Part shown: one piece after another, positions 53,494 through 62,921 of the stretch
Numbering within the stretch: the first letter of the stretch is position 1
Layout of the letters: each line of letters opens with the position of its first letter
Source of the DNA: Bacteroidales bacterium
GTDB taxonomy: Bacteria > Bacteroidota > Bacteroidia > Bacteroidales > WCHB1-69
NCBI GenBank assembly: GCA_017549765.1
Contig: JAFYNM010000008.1
Span: 114,946 to 178,945 of the forward strand
Length of the DNA stretch: 64,000 bases
Direction: 5' to 3'
The notes under the pieces: model-generated
The model's database searches: none
What the model was told of the DNA's origin: nothing
The model's input: only the letters and a program-made list of their open reading frames with translations
Program-made: the position numbers and the translations under genes

Positions 53494-54882
53494 TCATCGG
53501 AAGAAGAACCGTCGGATGTCCAGTCCCATGGCATAGACCATCAAGGCGATGAGCAAGATGAAGCCGATGGTGTTGGCGATTCCTAAGAACTTGTCGTTGG
53601 GCTTGCGGCCGGTGATCATCTCCACCAGGATGAAGAGCAGGTAGCCGCCGTCGAGACCCGGGATCGGGATGATGTTCATGAAGGCCAGGATGATGCCCAA
53701 CAGGGCGGTCATGTTCCAGAAACGGTACCAATCCCACACTTTCGGGAAGATGCTGCCGATGGTCAGGAAACTGCCAAGCTGGGTGGCGCCCTCTCTGGTG
53801 AAGACGATCTTGAACTGCTTCACATAGTCGGCCAAGGTGTGGAAGCCCATGGAGATGCCTTTCGGGATGGACTGGAAGAAGCCGTAGTTCACCTTGACGG
53901 TGCCGAAGAACTCGTAGGGCTGCTTGTAAGAAACGCCAATCAGACCCAAGGAGTCGGGCGTGATAGTGGTGGAGTAGAGGGTGTTGTCGCGATAGAACTG
54001 GAGTTTGACGGGCTCTTCCTTATGACTGTCGAAAGCCCGTTTGTAGTCGAAGAAGCAGAAGGTAAGGCTGTCGTCCACACTGACGAGGGAGTCGCCGCGT
54101 TGCAGCCCTGCCTGATGGGCTTTGGAGCCAGGCATCACGCTGTCGATGACGAAGGGGATGCGGTAGTTGCAGAAAGCGCTGTTGGTGCCGGCGCCCACCA
54201 CCTTGCGGGCCAGCGTCTTGGGGATGTCCAGCACGACAGTCTCGCCATCGCGCTCCACGGTCACCGTCTTCACATCGTCCAACAGCAGGTCGTTGGCGAA
54301 GTCGCTGAGGGTCTCGGGCTTGTTGGCGCCGATGAAGAGGATCTTGTCGCCGTTCTGGAAGCCGGCATCCTGCATCTCCTGGGAGAATTCCAGGCCATAA
54401 CGGGCATTCTCCAACGGGATGTACTCCTGTCCCCAGTGGAAACAGATGGCGATGTAGATGATGATGGCCGACAGGAAGTTGACGAGCACGCCGCCGCTGA
54501 TGATGAGCAGACGCTGCCAGGCGGGCTTGGCGCGGAACTCGTAGTCGTGCACTTCCGCCGACAGGTCCGAAGCCTTGGTGGTCTCATCGACCATGCCGTT
54601 GATGGAGCAGTAGCCGCCCAGCGGCAGCCAACCCAAGCCCCATTCCGTGTTTTCGGGGTGATCTTTCCATTCCTCCGGACTCTTGGTGGCGAAGAATTTG
54701 AAGTGCATCTTGCCGTCAAAACGCTTCATCTTCAAAATGGAAAAGCCCGGGTTGAAGAAGACGTAGAACTGATCTACCCGAGTCTTAAATATCTTGGCGA
54801 AAGTGAAATGTCCTAATTCGTGAGTCACAACCAGAAACGTCAGACTGGCCATGAACCCTAATATTTGCATACCGATACCCAT
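53494..54882 (-). CDS. rseP: Site-2 membrane metalloprotease RseP
   Basis: RseP cuts membrane-embedded substrates such as anti-sigma factors and leftover signal peptides. The start at 54882 (MGIGMQILGF) gives 462 residues; the open frame goes on to 54936, but the promoter lies between, so the shorter form is preferred. The zinc site HELGH is at 21-25 in the first membrane helix, a PDZ domain follows (SVMPGSKAHQAGLQRGDSLV), and NIIPIPGLDGG near the C-terminus gives the third ligand. It could act on the membrane partner of the sigma factor at 18 kb, which is an inference. Confidence 0.94.
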   Translation of the reverse strand: MGIGMQILGFMASLTFLVVTHELGHFTFAKIFKTRVDQFYVFFNPGFSILKMKRFDGKMHFKFFATKSPEEWKDHPENTEWGLGWLPLGGYCSINGMVDETTKASDLSAEVHDYEFRAKPAWQRLLIISGGVLVNFLSAIIIYIAICFHWGQEYIPLENARYGLEFSQEMQDAGFQNGDKILFIGANKPETLSDFANDLLLDDVKTVTVERDGETVVLDIPKTLARKVVGAGTNSAFCNYRIPFVIDSVMPGSKAHQAGLQRGDSLVSVDDSLTFCFFDYKRAFDSHKEEPVKLQFYRDNTLYSTTITPDSLGLIGVSYKQPYEFFGTVKVNYGFFQSIPKGISMGFHTLADYVKQFKIVFTREGATQLGSFLTIGSIFPKVWDWYRFWNMTALLGIILAFMNIIPIPGLDGGYLLFILVEMITGRKPNDKFLGIANTIGFILLIALMVYAMGLDIRRFFFR

Positions 54883-54909
54883 ATCTGTTCTTTCTAAAAA
54901 AATGAGCGG

Positions 54910-54917
54910 CAAAGATA
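54910..54917 (-). promoter_or_regulatory. TAnnTTTG promoter element (TATCTTTG) for rseP
   Basis: Exact minus-strand match 27 bases before the ATG at 54882; about 35 bases from the divergent element at 54952. Confidence 0.65.
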
Positions 54918-54951
54918 GAAAAAAAGATGATGCCATTTCTCATTATTTTAC

Positions 54952-54959
54952 TATTTTTG
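54952..54959 (+). promoter_or_regulatory. TAnnTTTG promoter element (TATTTTTG) for the unknown membrane protein-ugd operon
   Basis: Exact match 26 bases before the ATG at 54986; excludes a longer start at 54851. Confidence 0.65.
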
Positions 54960-54985
54960 CACTCTCGTATTTTATTCGCTGTAAA

Positions 54986-55627
54986 ATGGACGAACAAGTG
55001 AAAAATGGTGATGGCAAGCGTTCCCGCGTCGGGCTCTTCGGGATGGCCTGTGTCTTGACAGGTCTCCTGCTGGGTGCCTGCGTGATGTTCCTTGTCTTCA
55101 ACGCCAAGAACCTGCACCGTCCCGCAGAGGTCCGTGTCATCGAGCGAGACACCTCCAGCGTGAAAGATACGGTCGTTATCATCCACGAATTCAAGAACCC
55201 CGCTCGCCAAGAAGAGAATGCCGACTCCCTGGCATTGGACACCACCCTCATGGAAGACGAGACCCAAGATCTCCTCTTGTCCTATCCGCAGGATCTGGAC
55301 GAAGGGATGGACCAAGTGGTGCCCTCCGAGGTGATGCTCGACAAGATGACCCCCAAGGTCGTCGTGTGGGACAACAATCAAAACGAAGTGCAGAATGCCG
55401 ACAGGTCCATGACATACCAGATTCAACTCTGGAGCACCCCTTTCAAGAATCGTATGGAGTATCAGTTTGAAGGCAATACCATCAAGGTGAAAGGCCTGAT
55501 GATTGACAATCTGAAACTCCTCCAATATAAAAATGAGCTATACCTCGTCTCTCAAAAACGGATTTATCCCATCCGCCAGAACAAGCAGTTCGAACGGTTG
55601 GTGGAGACGCACGATATTACGATGTAA
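54986..55627 (+). CDS. Single-pass membrane protein of unknown function
   Basis: I do not recognise the family. With the start at 54986 the protein has 213 residues: a short basic cytoplasmic segment, one membrane helix at about 20-42 ([21 protein letters not shown]), an acidic linker rich in Asp and Glu (about 55-115), and a compact beta domain (about 130-213; [20 protein letters not shown]). It is followed by ugd after 14 bases. Its place between rseP and ugd suggests an envelope role but nothing more. Confidence 0.75.
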   Translation: MDEQVKNGDGKRSRVGLFGMACVLTGLLLGACVMFLVFNAKNLHRPAEVRVIERDTSSVKDTVVIIHEFKNPARQEENADSLALDTTLMEDETQDLLLSYPQDLDEGMDQVVPSEVMLDKMTPKVVVWDNNQNEVQNADRSMTYQIQLWSTPFKNRMEYQFEGNTIKVKGLMIDNLKLLQYKNELYLVSQKRIYPIRQNKQFERLVETHDITM

Positions 55628-55641
55628 TTTTTTATAAGATT

Positions 55642-56889
55642 ATGGTTGAAAAGAAGATAGCAGTAGCCGGTACTGGATATGTAGGCTTGAGTATCGCCAC
55701 GCTGCTGGCGCAAAGAAACGAAGTGACGGCCGTGGATGTCGTGGCTGAACGTGTGCAGATGGTCAACGACCGCAAATCACCAATTCAGGATGACTATATT
55801 GAAGACTACCTTGCCCATAAGCCTCTCAATCTGACGGCTACGCTGGACGCGGAAGCTGCCTACGGCAATGCCGACTTCGTGGTCATCGCCACCCCGACAA
55901 ATTACGACAGCGTCAAGAACTTCTTCGACACCAGTGCCGTGGAGAGCGTCATCCGCCAGGTGATGCAGTATAATCCCGAGGCTGTCATGGTCATCAAATC
56001 AACCATCCCTGTGGGCTATACGGAACATATACGGGAGGTCACCGGCAGTCGGAATATCATTTTTGCACCTGAGTTCCTGCGAGAGAGCAAGGCCTTGTAC
56101 GACAATCTCTATCCTTCCCGCATCATCGTGGGCTATGACCAGTCGGATGACCGTCTGGCCGAGGCTGCCCAGGTCTTCGCCACCATGTTGCAGGAGGCCG
56201 CCCTCAAGAAGGATGTGCCCGTGCTCTTTATGGGCAGCACAGAAGCCGAGGCCGTCAAGCTCTTCGCCAATACCTACCTGGCTCTGCGTGTCAGCTATTT
56301 CAACGAGTTGGACACCTATGCAGAGTTGAAAGGACTCAACACCCAGCAGATCATCGAGGGCGTATGCCTCGACCCGCGCATCGGCACCCATTATAACAAC
56401 CCTTCCTTCGGCTATGGTGGCTACTGCCTGCCCAAGGACACCAAACAGCTGTTGGCCAACTATGCCAATGTGCCGCAGAATATGATGAGCGCCATCGTGG
56501 AGAGCAATCGCACTCGAAAGGACTTCATCGCCGACCAGGTGCTCAAGATGGCCGGCTATTACGACTATTTCACCAACGGTGTCTTCAACCAACAGAACGA
56601 GAAAGAGTGTGTGGTGGGCATTTATCGACTCACCATGAAGTCCAACTCCGACAACTTCCGCCAGAGTTCCATCCAGGGCGTGATGAAACGCATCAAAGCC
56701 AAGGGCGCCAAGGTCATCATCTTTGAGCCTACATTGCCTGACGGCAGCACATTCTTCGGCAGCGAGGTTGTCAATGATCTGCAAGACTTCAAGAGCCGCA
56801 GTCATGCCATTGTCGCCAACCGCTATGACAGCTCTTTGGATGATGTGAAGGAGAAAGTATATACCCGCGATATCTTCAACAGAGACTGA
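55642..56889 (+). CDS. ugd: UDP-glucose 6-dehydrogenase
   Basis: Ugd oxidises UDP-glucose to UDP-glucuronate, a precursor of capsule and LPS sugars. The 415-residue protein has the NAD-binding GTGYVG at 10-15, [36 protein letters not shown] and the catalytic Cys262 in [15 protein letters not shown]. The length matches the short bacterial form. The stop overlaps the next ATG by one base (TGATG), so the next gene is translationally coupled. UDP-ManNAc dehydrogenase is a weaker alternative. Confidence 0.92.
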   Translation: MVEKKIAVAGTGYVGLSIATLLAQRNEVTAVDVVAERVQMVNDRKSPIQDDYIEDYLAHKPLNLTATLDAEAAYGNADFVVIATPTNYDSVKNFFDTSAVESVIRQVMQYNPEAVMVIKSTIPVGYTEHIREVTGSRNIIFAPEFLRESKALYDNLYPSRIIVGYDQSDDRLAEAAQVFATMLQEAALKKDVPVLFMGSTEAEAVKLFANTYLALRVSYFNELDTYAELKGLNTQQIIEGVCLDPRIGTHYNNPSFGYGGYCLPKDTKQLLANYANVPQNMMSAIVESNRTRKDFIADQVLKMAGYYDYFTNGVFNQQNEKECVVGIYRLTMKSNSDNFRQSSIQGVMKRIKAKGAKVIIFEPTLPDGSTFFGSEVVNDLQDFKSRSHAIVANRYDSSLDDVKEKVYTRDIFNRD

Positions 56890-57509
56890 TGAGATCTTTT
56901 GTTTTTCTTTTAAAAGTGCTTGTTATCAGTCTTTTGATATCTTCTTCTGCCGTTGCGCAGATTGATACAGCCAGGTTGGCCAATAGCTTGCGAACGCATT
57001 TGGAGACTTATCCGGAGGGACGTCTGCAGGATATCTACAAGAGTTTTTATCAGGACAGATTCGGTCCGGGGCATCTGCTGGCAGACACCTCTGTGGCCAT
57101 GTATTATCTGAATCGGGAGCTGGCGTTGGATTCTCTTTGGAAGGATGAAGATCCCTTTTACGAGCTTACGGGCTTCCAAGGCAACTATGTGCGGGTCTAT
57201 CTCTCTTGCCTGAACGATTCGCTGACCGTACAGAAGTTCTGCGATGCTTTTATCCGCAGCGCAGGATTGAGGGTGAAACTGCCCTTGTCCTGGGCTGACG
57301 AATGGCATCTCATCCTGCAAATCATCGAGCAACATGGATGGCAGATGCCAGATTATGAGCGTGATAAGGCGATGATTGAGGAGCTGTTGTCCACCGGCGA
57401 CCAGCCCATCACGCATAGCAGGAGCTATAATGCTCATTATCATCCGCACTACCGGATTGTTACGCGGGAGATTTTCGAGGACGAGATCCTGCCGATGCTG
57501 GAGCATTAG
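56889..57509 (+). CDS. Secreted protein of unknown function coupled to ugd
   Basis: Not recognised with confidence. The 206-residue protein has a signal peptide (1-23, ending AVAQ). The mature part is helical, with a conserved-looking SFYQDRFGPGHLLAD near 50-65 and a His/Tyr-rich SRSYNAHYHPHYRIV near 178-192 that could bind metal. Translation is coupled to ugd by a one-base overlap. Function cannot be told. Confidence 0.75.
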   Translation: MRSFVFLLKVLVISLLISSSAVAQIDTARLANSLRTHLETYPEGRLQDIYKSFYQDRFGPGHLLADTSVAMYYLNRELALDSLWKDEDPFYELTGFQGNYVRVYLSCLNDSLTVQKFCDAFIRSAGLRVKLPLSWADEWHLILQIIEQHGWQMPDYERDKAMIEELLSTGDQPITHSRSYNAHYHPHYRIVTREIFEDEILPMLEH

Positions 57510-57567
57510 CGGGTGCTTTTGTGTGCGGGGCTCCCAAATAATGATGCGGTGAATTCAAAAAAAAATG

Positions 57568-57575
57568 TAGGTTTG
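57568..57575 (+). promoter_or_regulatory. TAnnTTTG promoter element (TAGGTTTG) for the 786-residue unknown protein
   Basis: Consensus match 25 bases before the TTG start at 57601, which supports that start. Confidence 0.5.
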
Positions 57576-57600
57576 CGGCCGCATTGAATCGTATCGAACA

Positions 57601-59961
57601 TTGACCAAGACAGCTAAGAGAACGGCGTTTGTGATTGGCGGGGTGATTGCTCTCGCTGTCACCTTGTTTGCTGTTTTCGGAAGGCACTCCAAAGTGGCGG
57701 AGAGCCTCAAGCAGCAGACTGCTGTCCTGCTCAAGAAAGAGTACATCCCCAACCAAAATGTGGAGATGGAAACAACCATGGCGTATCAGAAACTGGACTC
57801 CGTCTATGACGCTTTTCGCCAGCATTTTCGGATGCACTACCAGACCATCGCCACGGCCACCTTTCCCGACAGCAGCCGCATCATTCTCATCGCCGAGCCG
57901 GCTCCGTTTTTTGAGCCCGACAGCTTGGAGGCGATTTGCAGCCGGTTCACGCACCAGACCTCGAGCCGGAACTTCAAGATCGGCTACGACGGGCATGTCA
58001 CGGATATGGCGGTCGTGTTGGGCAATGCCACTACCGAGAATCTGGACAACTTGGTGGCCAAGATTTCGCAGCAGCAGTTCCTTTCCGATTACAAACCCAA
58101 TGCACTTGACCTGCTAGGCGATGAAAAACGGCAATATTTCACGGGCGACAATCTGGACTATCAGATCACGTTAGGTGAGTTTGACGACTGGTTTTTCGCC
58201 GCCGGAGAAGCCTTTATCGACGATGCCGACACGGCTAATGACTTGACGGTCAGCGATATGTTTCAGCAGCAGCGGAGAGGGGTCTTCTTCAGTCGAGAAC
58301 CGGGCTTGGTGGCGTGGAGCATCCGGCGCGACAGTGACCTTTCCGAGCAGGCGGGCGACATCCGCCGTTTTGCCCTTGACGCCGACCTCATCCTTGGTGC
58401 TTTACGGGATTCCGCCACGCTGGTGGTCATCGGTCGCGAGCGCGAGACGCCCTTGGAGATGCTGCCGCCCCTGAGGGTGGAGACTATCCTCCTGATTGCT
58501 TCCATCAGTAGTAAAGAGCTTTCCCAGAGCCTCGACATCAACGACTGCATGGCCGGCAAGATGAGCAACGGGCGCGACTGGTGCCCCACCTACCTGAGCC
58601 GTGAGCTGGAGAATACAGAGCTGGGACATCTGCTCACCATCACCGATGTGCTGCTCAAGGACTGGTCGGAGAACGGAACCATCCAAGAGGCCTGCTATCA
58701 TTACCCATCCCCAGGACGTTTTCCTTTCGACAGACCGCTGTTTAAGAAGTTGGGACTCAGCGAGCTGGTTTATAACTGGAACACCGCCAACACCATGTAC
58801 GCCATTGACCTGCCCGAATACACCATCTATACGCTTAACCGTACGGGCGCTTTGCCTGTTTCCTATTTCCATTCGCAGAGCAGCGGCACCAGTGTCGGGG
58901 CGCAGTATGAGCGACAGGCTGGCAACTATTTTGCCAACTGCGGCAACACCGACATTGCCCGTGTGGTGCAATATGTCGCGCTGTACCAGTTGTTTATGGA
59001 TAATGGCGTCACCTATAAGGGTGATTTGTTGCATGCTGCATTTCCCTCCAACAAACCCTATCTGTTGGCCAAACCCTGCCGAGACTTGCTGGATATTCTC
59101 AAAAATCTGACGGACAATAGGATAGAGGAACTGTCAGATACGCTTACAAGCCTGCATTTTGCCGCCTATGTGGAGGAGCAGGTCAGCAAGCAGTTGCGAA
59201 AGAATGAACGGGAGTACAATTTCACGTATACGGATGAGCATGAGCGGGCGATTTACAAGGATGTCAACCGGCAGGAGAAGTCGGAGCTTGCCGGGGAGTT
59301 CCGTGGGGTGCGTTCCATGTTGCAGGGACTTTCCGAAGAGGAGTACACAAAGCTGGTGCGTTATCTTGCCTATCCACGTGGCACGACTGTCAATAACCGG
59401 GAGACCTACGACCGTATGTTGCGGGCGCAGAAGGTCAACAAGCTGTTGCGGCATATCGGCAAGAACAACCTGCCTCTGCTGGGCATGGATTTGGCGAAGG
59501 TTCGGGACTACTTCGTGGGCAGTCTGCGCAACAGCGGTGGCCGCTACCTAAAGACGCCCTCTGTCATTGTGACCTACAATGACCTGAATACCACAGGCGG
59601 GCACAACATCTCCTCGCGGATCAGTCGAGTGGGGAGCACCACGAACTACAAGCGTTCGAGTGGAGGCGGGGCCCCGTTGGCGCAGGCGAATGTCCCTCCG
59701 GCATCCGAACAGCCGTCGGCCCCATCCGCAAGTTCGCCATCACCGAGTGCCAGACCTTCCTCCAGTGCCAAACCATCATCGGGTGGAAGTCCTTCCTCCA
59801 GTGCCAGACCCTCTACAGGCGCAAAGCCCTCGGGCAGTGCATCTACCACCTCGACCAAGAGCAGCAGCGCCACCTCATCCGCACGTCCTTCGTCTTCCGG
59901 CTCCGTGCGCCCGCGCACGAGTGTGGTTGGTGGCACAGCGCGAACGACGAGGGGGTTCTGA
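57601..59961 (+). CDS. Large membrane-anchored protein of unknown function with Ser/Pro/Ala-rich tail
   Basis: I do not recognise this 786-residue protein. The start is TTG at 57601; no ATG lies upstream within reach, and the promoter spacing fits. A membrane helix (about 9-26, VIGGVIALAVTLFAVF) is followed by a periplasmic mixed alpha/beta region to about 670. The last about 100 residues are low-complexity Ser, Pro, Ala, Gly, Lys and Thr, encoded by imperfect repeats of a unit like CCTTCCTCCAGTGCCAGACC. Such tails are common in peptidoglycan-crossing or disordered linkers. The codon use in the tail is GC-rich. The gene is alone between ugd and the WYL block. Confidence 0.7.
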   Translation: MTKTAKRTAFVIGGVIALAVTLFAVFGRHSKVAESLKQQTAVLLKKEYIPNQNVEMETTMAYQKLDSVYDAFRQHFRMHYQTIATATFPDSSRIILIAEPAPFFEPDSLEAICSRFTHQTSSRNFKIGYDGHVTDMAVVLGNATTENLDNLVAKISQQQFLSDYKPNALDLLGDEKRQYFTGDNLDYQITLGEFDDWFFAAGEAFIDDADTANDLTVSDMFQQQRRGVFFSREPGLVAWSIRRDSDLSEQAGDIRRFALDADLILGALRDSATLVVIGRERETPLEMLPPLRVETILLIASISSKELSQSLDINDCMAGKMSNGRDWCPTYLSRELENTELGHLLTITDVLLKDWSENGTIQEACYHYPSPGRFPFDRPLFKKLGLSELVYNWNTANTMYAIDLPEYTIYTLNRTGALPVSYFHSQSSGTSVGAQYERQAGNYFANCGNTDIARVVQYVALYQLFMDNGVTYKGDLLHAAFPSNKPYLLAKPCRDLLDILKNLTDNRIEELSDTLTSLHFAAYVEEQVSKQLRKNEREYNFTYTDEHERAIYKDVNRQEKSELAGEFRGVRSMLQGLSEEEYTKLVRYLAYPRGTTVNNRETYDRMLRAQKVNKLLRHIGKNNLPLLGMDLAKVRDYFVGSLRNSGGRYLKTPSVIVTYNDLNTTGGHNISSRISRVGSTTNYKRSSGGGAPLAQANVPPASEQPSAPSASSPSPSARPSSSAKPSSGGSPSSSARPSTGAKPSGSASTTSTKSSSATSSARPSSSGSVRPRTSVVGGTARTTRGF

Positions 59962-60002
59962 GACACGGCTTAGAGCAGGTGAGCTCATCTTCTTTTGACC
60001 TC

Positions 60003-60923
60003 TTAGTGGGTGCTGTTGTTTTTGGCCATCGAGCGACAAATCCGGGCTATCTCTTTGCGTAAAGAGATGGGCTGCAGCACTTCGGTGGTTTCTCCCAGCG
60101 AGAGTAACTCTTGGATGAAGTCAAGGGTAGGGCGGAGGTGGTAGGTGAAGATCGAATAAGAGTCGTTGTGTTCCTCCTCTTTCTGGGAATGGTGCAGCGG
60201 CAGGGAACGCAGGTAGTTTGCCTGATAATTGGAGACTTTGAGTTTGATGGATTGAGGCTCCTCGTCACTGAGGATGATGCCGAAGCAGGGGTAAAAGTAG
60301 TCGCTTGCGTCAAAGTTTGCTGGCATGGAGTAGCTCTCGAATTCGATGTCAATGTCCTGAAAGCGGTCGAGCGCGTAGATTTTCAGCTGAGAGTCGCCGT
60401 ACCTGGCTAACAGGTACCAGCGGCGTTTGAACACCTTCAACGCGTAGGGTTCCACGTGGTACAGGCGCGACACCCGATCCTCGTTTGCCCAGAAGGGTTT
60501 GTAGTCGAAAGTGATCATTTTGCCGTCGCGCATCGCCTCCAAGATGGTGGAGAGGAACGCACCGCCGGAAGGGTTGTCTTCCAGCAGGATGCGGTCCCGT
60601 AGCTGCGCATTCTCGTTGATGTGGTTGTTCACCGACATCGTCTCAAACATCCACCGGCGGAAACCCGACGAGTCGGAAATGTCCTTGCTATCGACAATAT
60701 AGTAGCTGTTGCTGAACTTGTGGCAACCGATTTCAATGCCGAAGATATCCAAGATGTCACTTTTGTGGTGCATGAAAGTGCGCCGGGGGTACTCCTCCCC
60801 GCCCGACATCTGCCAGTTTTTTTCCCATTTATCCGAAATCTCGCGAAGCGTGATGCCCGTTGATCCTGCCTGGTAGATGGTGTCCACTAACCAGATATAC
60901 CTGTTTATCAAATTCTTGCTCAT
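60003..60923 (-). CDS. WYL-domain transcriptional regulator
   Basis: The start at 60923 (MSKNLINRYIW) gives 306 residues; the frame extends upstream across the promoter and is not used. An N-terminal winged helix-turn-helix (about 5-60; GSTGITLREISDKWEKN) is followed by a WYL domain (about 130-230) with VFKRRWYLLARYG, the namesake region being R-W-Y-L-L-A-R, and a C-terminal extension (LRPTLDFIQELLSLG). WYL proteins sense nucleic-acid ligands and often control defence genes. It is transcribed away from the AAA ATPase gene, 138 bases apart, the usual layout for an own-neighbour regulator. Confidence 0.88.
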   Translation of the reverse strand: MSKNLINRYIWLVDTIYQAGSTGITLREISDKWEKNWQMSGGEEYPRRTFMHHKSDILDIFGIEIGCHKFSNSYYIVDSKDISDSSGFRRWMFETMSVNNHINENAQLRDRILLEDNPSGGAFLSTILEAMRDGKMITFDYKPFWANEDRVSRLYHVEPYALKVFKRRWYLLARYGDSQLKIYALDRFQDIDIEFESYSMPANFDASDYFYPCFGIILSDEEPQSIKLKVSNYQANYLRSLPLHHSQKEEEHNDSYSIFTYHLRPTLDFIQELLSLGETTEVLQPISLRKEIARICRSMAKNNSTH

Positions 60924-60947
60924 AACAATACCGTTTTTTTGACGCGG

Positions 60948-60955
60948 CAAAGATA
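60948..60955 (-). promoter_or_regulatory. TAnnTTTG promoter element (TATCTTTG) for the WYL regulator
   Basis: Exact minus-strand match 24 bases before the ATG at 60923. No equally clear element is seen for the divergent AAA gene. Confidence 0.6.
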
Positions 60956-61061
60956 AGCAATTGGTGTGAAAAAATATGGCACAGTTGTCGGTTTTTAACT
61001 ATGCCTGATTTTGGCTCAGTCATGCATTTTTTTTGCAGCGTGAAATTAAAACAATAGAAAA

Positions 61062-62801
61062 ATGAAAAAGAGACAAAGAACCACGCTGCAAAGATTATGT
61101 TTCCTTGCGAAACAACTGGAAGATTCCAAACACTATGCGCTTAACGCCATCCAGCCCGGACTGATAGTGTCTGAAAAGAAATTCGTCACTTTCGGCACAA
61201 ACCAATTCACTCGAAAAGAAGAGGATGATGTTAGTGAAGAAGCACTTAAAGAGGTGATTGGCGAGTTGCACAAATTGGCCAAGTATTTGAACTGCAACCC
61301 CTTGCAAGCCGCTCTTTTTACTGCCGTATTTTCAAAAGCAGTGAATTGTTCAGTTGATTTCGACGATATTCGTCGCTTTTTTGACATTGACACGATTGAC
61401 GCCCAGTTCCTCCAGCACGACTTCATGCAGTTGACGAAGACAAAACTATTAGAGCTAACAGATTCCCGACACAGGGACAACTATATTATCCCCAAGGAAA
61501 TTCTTGCTGCCATTCACAACAATTTGCCGATTGGGGAAATAAAACAGGAGCAAAAAGAGAGAACCCGCTACGATTTCGTAACCACCATCGGAGAGTGGGT
61601 GGAAGACAACGACATTAAAACATTTGAGTTGCTGCGAAAAATGGATGAGGAGGAAAATAACTCGGAAACACTTTCTTTTGTGCAAATGGTAAAGAAGATG
61701 ATACCGGACGGGCGAGACAGAGTGATGTTTTATGACATTTGCTACGATTTTATCTCCTCGCGCAGGCGCGTGAGCGATATTAACGACACGTTAAATGACA
61801 TCTTCGATTCCGTGTCGGAACGGTTTATGTGGGGGAAACAGCTCATGCAAAACGAGCACGAACTTATCCAGCTCGACCTCATTGAAATAGAACCCGAACG
61901 TTTATTCTCGGATGCCGACATGAAATTGACAGAAAAGGGACGGAAACTGTTTCTCGAAGATGACTTTGAGCTGTTTGCAGACGAGAAATCTAAGGACAAA
62001 CGGTTGATTTACCCCGAAGACATTCCCGAAAAGGCCCTGTTTTACAATGAAGAACTCTCTCGGCAGCTGAATTTGCTGAAGGAGAATCTCCAAGAGGAAC
62101 ATTTCAAGGAGTTGCAGAAACGCTTGGAAGAAAATTCACTGCCCAAAGGGGTGGCCGCCATCTTCCACGGGCTTCCCGGCACGGGCAAAACCGAAACGGC
62201 GATGCAGATTGCCAAAGCCACAGGCCGTCCGGTGTGCCATGTGGACATTGCGGGGTCCAAGAGTTGCTGGTTCGGGGAAAGCGAGAAACTCATCAAACGC
62301 ATTTTCACCGACTATGCCGAACAGTGCAAGAAAGCCACGTTGAAGCCCATCTTGCTCTTCAACGAAGCCGACGCGCTCTTCTCCAAACGCAAAGACAGCA
62401 CCTTCTCGAACGTGGCGCAGACAGAGAACGCCATTCAGAACATCATTTTGGAGGAGATGGAAAAGTTGGATGGCATCCTCATTGCCACCACCAACCTCAT
62501 CGACAACTTGGACGGGGCTTTTGAACGGCGTTTCCTCTTCAAAATCAAGTTTGGGCAGCCCACGGTGGAGGCCAAGCAATCGATTTGGAAGAGCAAGTTG
62601 GAGTGGCTTCCCGATGAGGATTGCCAGACGTTAGCCACGAAGTTCAACTTTTCCGGCGGCGAAATCGACAACATCGTCCGCAAGGTCACGATGAGCGAGG
62701 TTCTTGACGGCTCCCGCCTTGATCTTGCTGGCATTGAGGAGTTGTGCAGACATGAAAAAATCAGTGGGAGCAGGTCGGAGGGAATCGGGTTCAGGAGTTA
62801 A
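61062..62801 (+). CDS. AAA-family ATPase with unknown N-terminal region
   Basis: The 579-residue protein has an N-terminal part of about 340 residues without recognised motifs, predicted to be helical and charged, and a C-terminal AAA module: Walker A GLPGTGKT at 370-377, FGESEKLIKRIF as a pore-loop-like region, Walker B-like ILLFNEAD at 430-437 (Asn434 in place of the usual Asp, Glu435 present), sensor-1 IATTNLIDNLDGAF and arginine finger ERRFLFKI. The 5' half is more AT-rich than the 3' half. The divergent WYL gene and the RhuM-Fic gene suggest a defence or mobile-element context. Cytoplasmic; substrate unknown. Confidence 0.85.
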   Translation: MKKRQRTTLQRLCFLAKQLEDSKHYALNAIQPGLIVSEKKFVTFGTNQFTRKEEDDVSEEALKEVIGELHKLAKYLNCNPLQAALFTAVFSKAVNCSVDFDDIRRFFDIDTIDAQFLQHDFMQLTKTKLLELTDSRHRDNYIIPKEILAAIHNNLPIGEIKQEQKERTRYDFVTTIGEWVEDNDIKTFELLRKMDEEENNSETLSFVQMVKKMIPDGRDRVMFYDICYDFISSRRRVSDINDTLNDIFDSVSERFMWGKQLMQNEHELIQLDLIEIEPERLFSDADMKLTEKGRKLFLEDDFELFADEKSKDKRLIYPEDIPEKALFYNEELSRQLNLLKENLQEEHFKELQKRLEENSLPKGVAAIFHGLPGTGKTETAMQIAKATGRPVCHVDIAGSKSCWFGESEKLIKRIFTDYAEQCKKATLKPILLFNEADALFSKRKDSTFSNVAQTENAIQNIILEEMEKLDGILIATTNLIDNLDGAFERRFLFKIKFGQPTVEAKQSIWKSKLEWLPDEDCQTLATKFNFSGGEIDNIVRKVTMSEVLDGSRLDLAGIEELCRHEKISGSRSEGIGFRS

Positions 62802-62886
62802 CCCGAGAATTCCTCATTACATCCACATTATTTACAGTCCAATAATATAATTTTTATCATTTCAAAACACTATATTAATTATTTTG

Positions 62887-62894
62887 TATATTTG
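62887..62894 (+). promoter_or_regulatory. TAnnTTTG promoter element (TATATTTG) for the RhuM-Fic gene
   Basis: Exact match 28 bases before the ATG, in a 120-base AT-rich gap; the gene is therefore probably transcribed separately from the AAA gene. Confidence 0.65.
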
Positions 62895-62921
62895 CAAAAG
62901 AAATATTAAAAAATTGATATT

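Noticed and set aside
60956-61061. Inverted repeat CTGA-N7-TCAG as an operator for the WYL regulator
   Set aside because: Only four pairs per arm, within chance expectation for this stretch.
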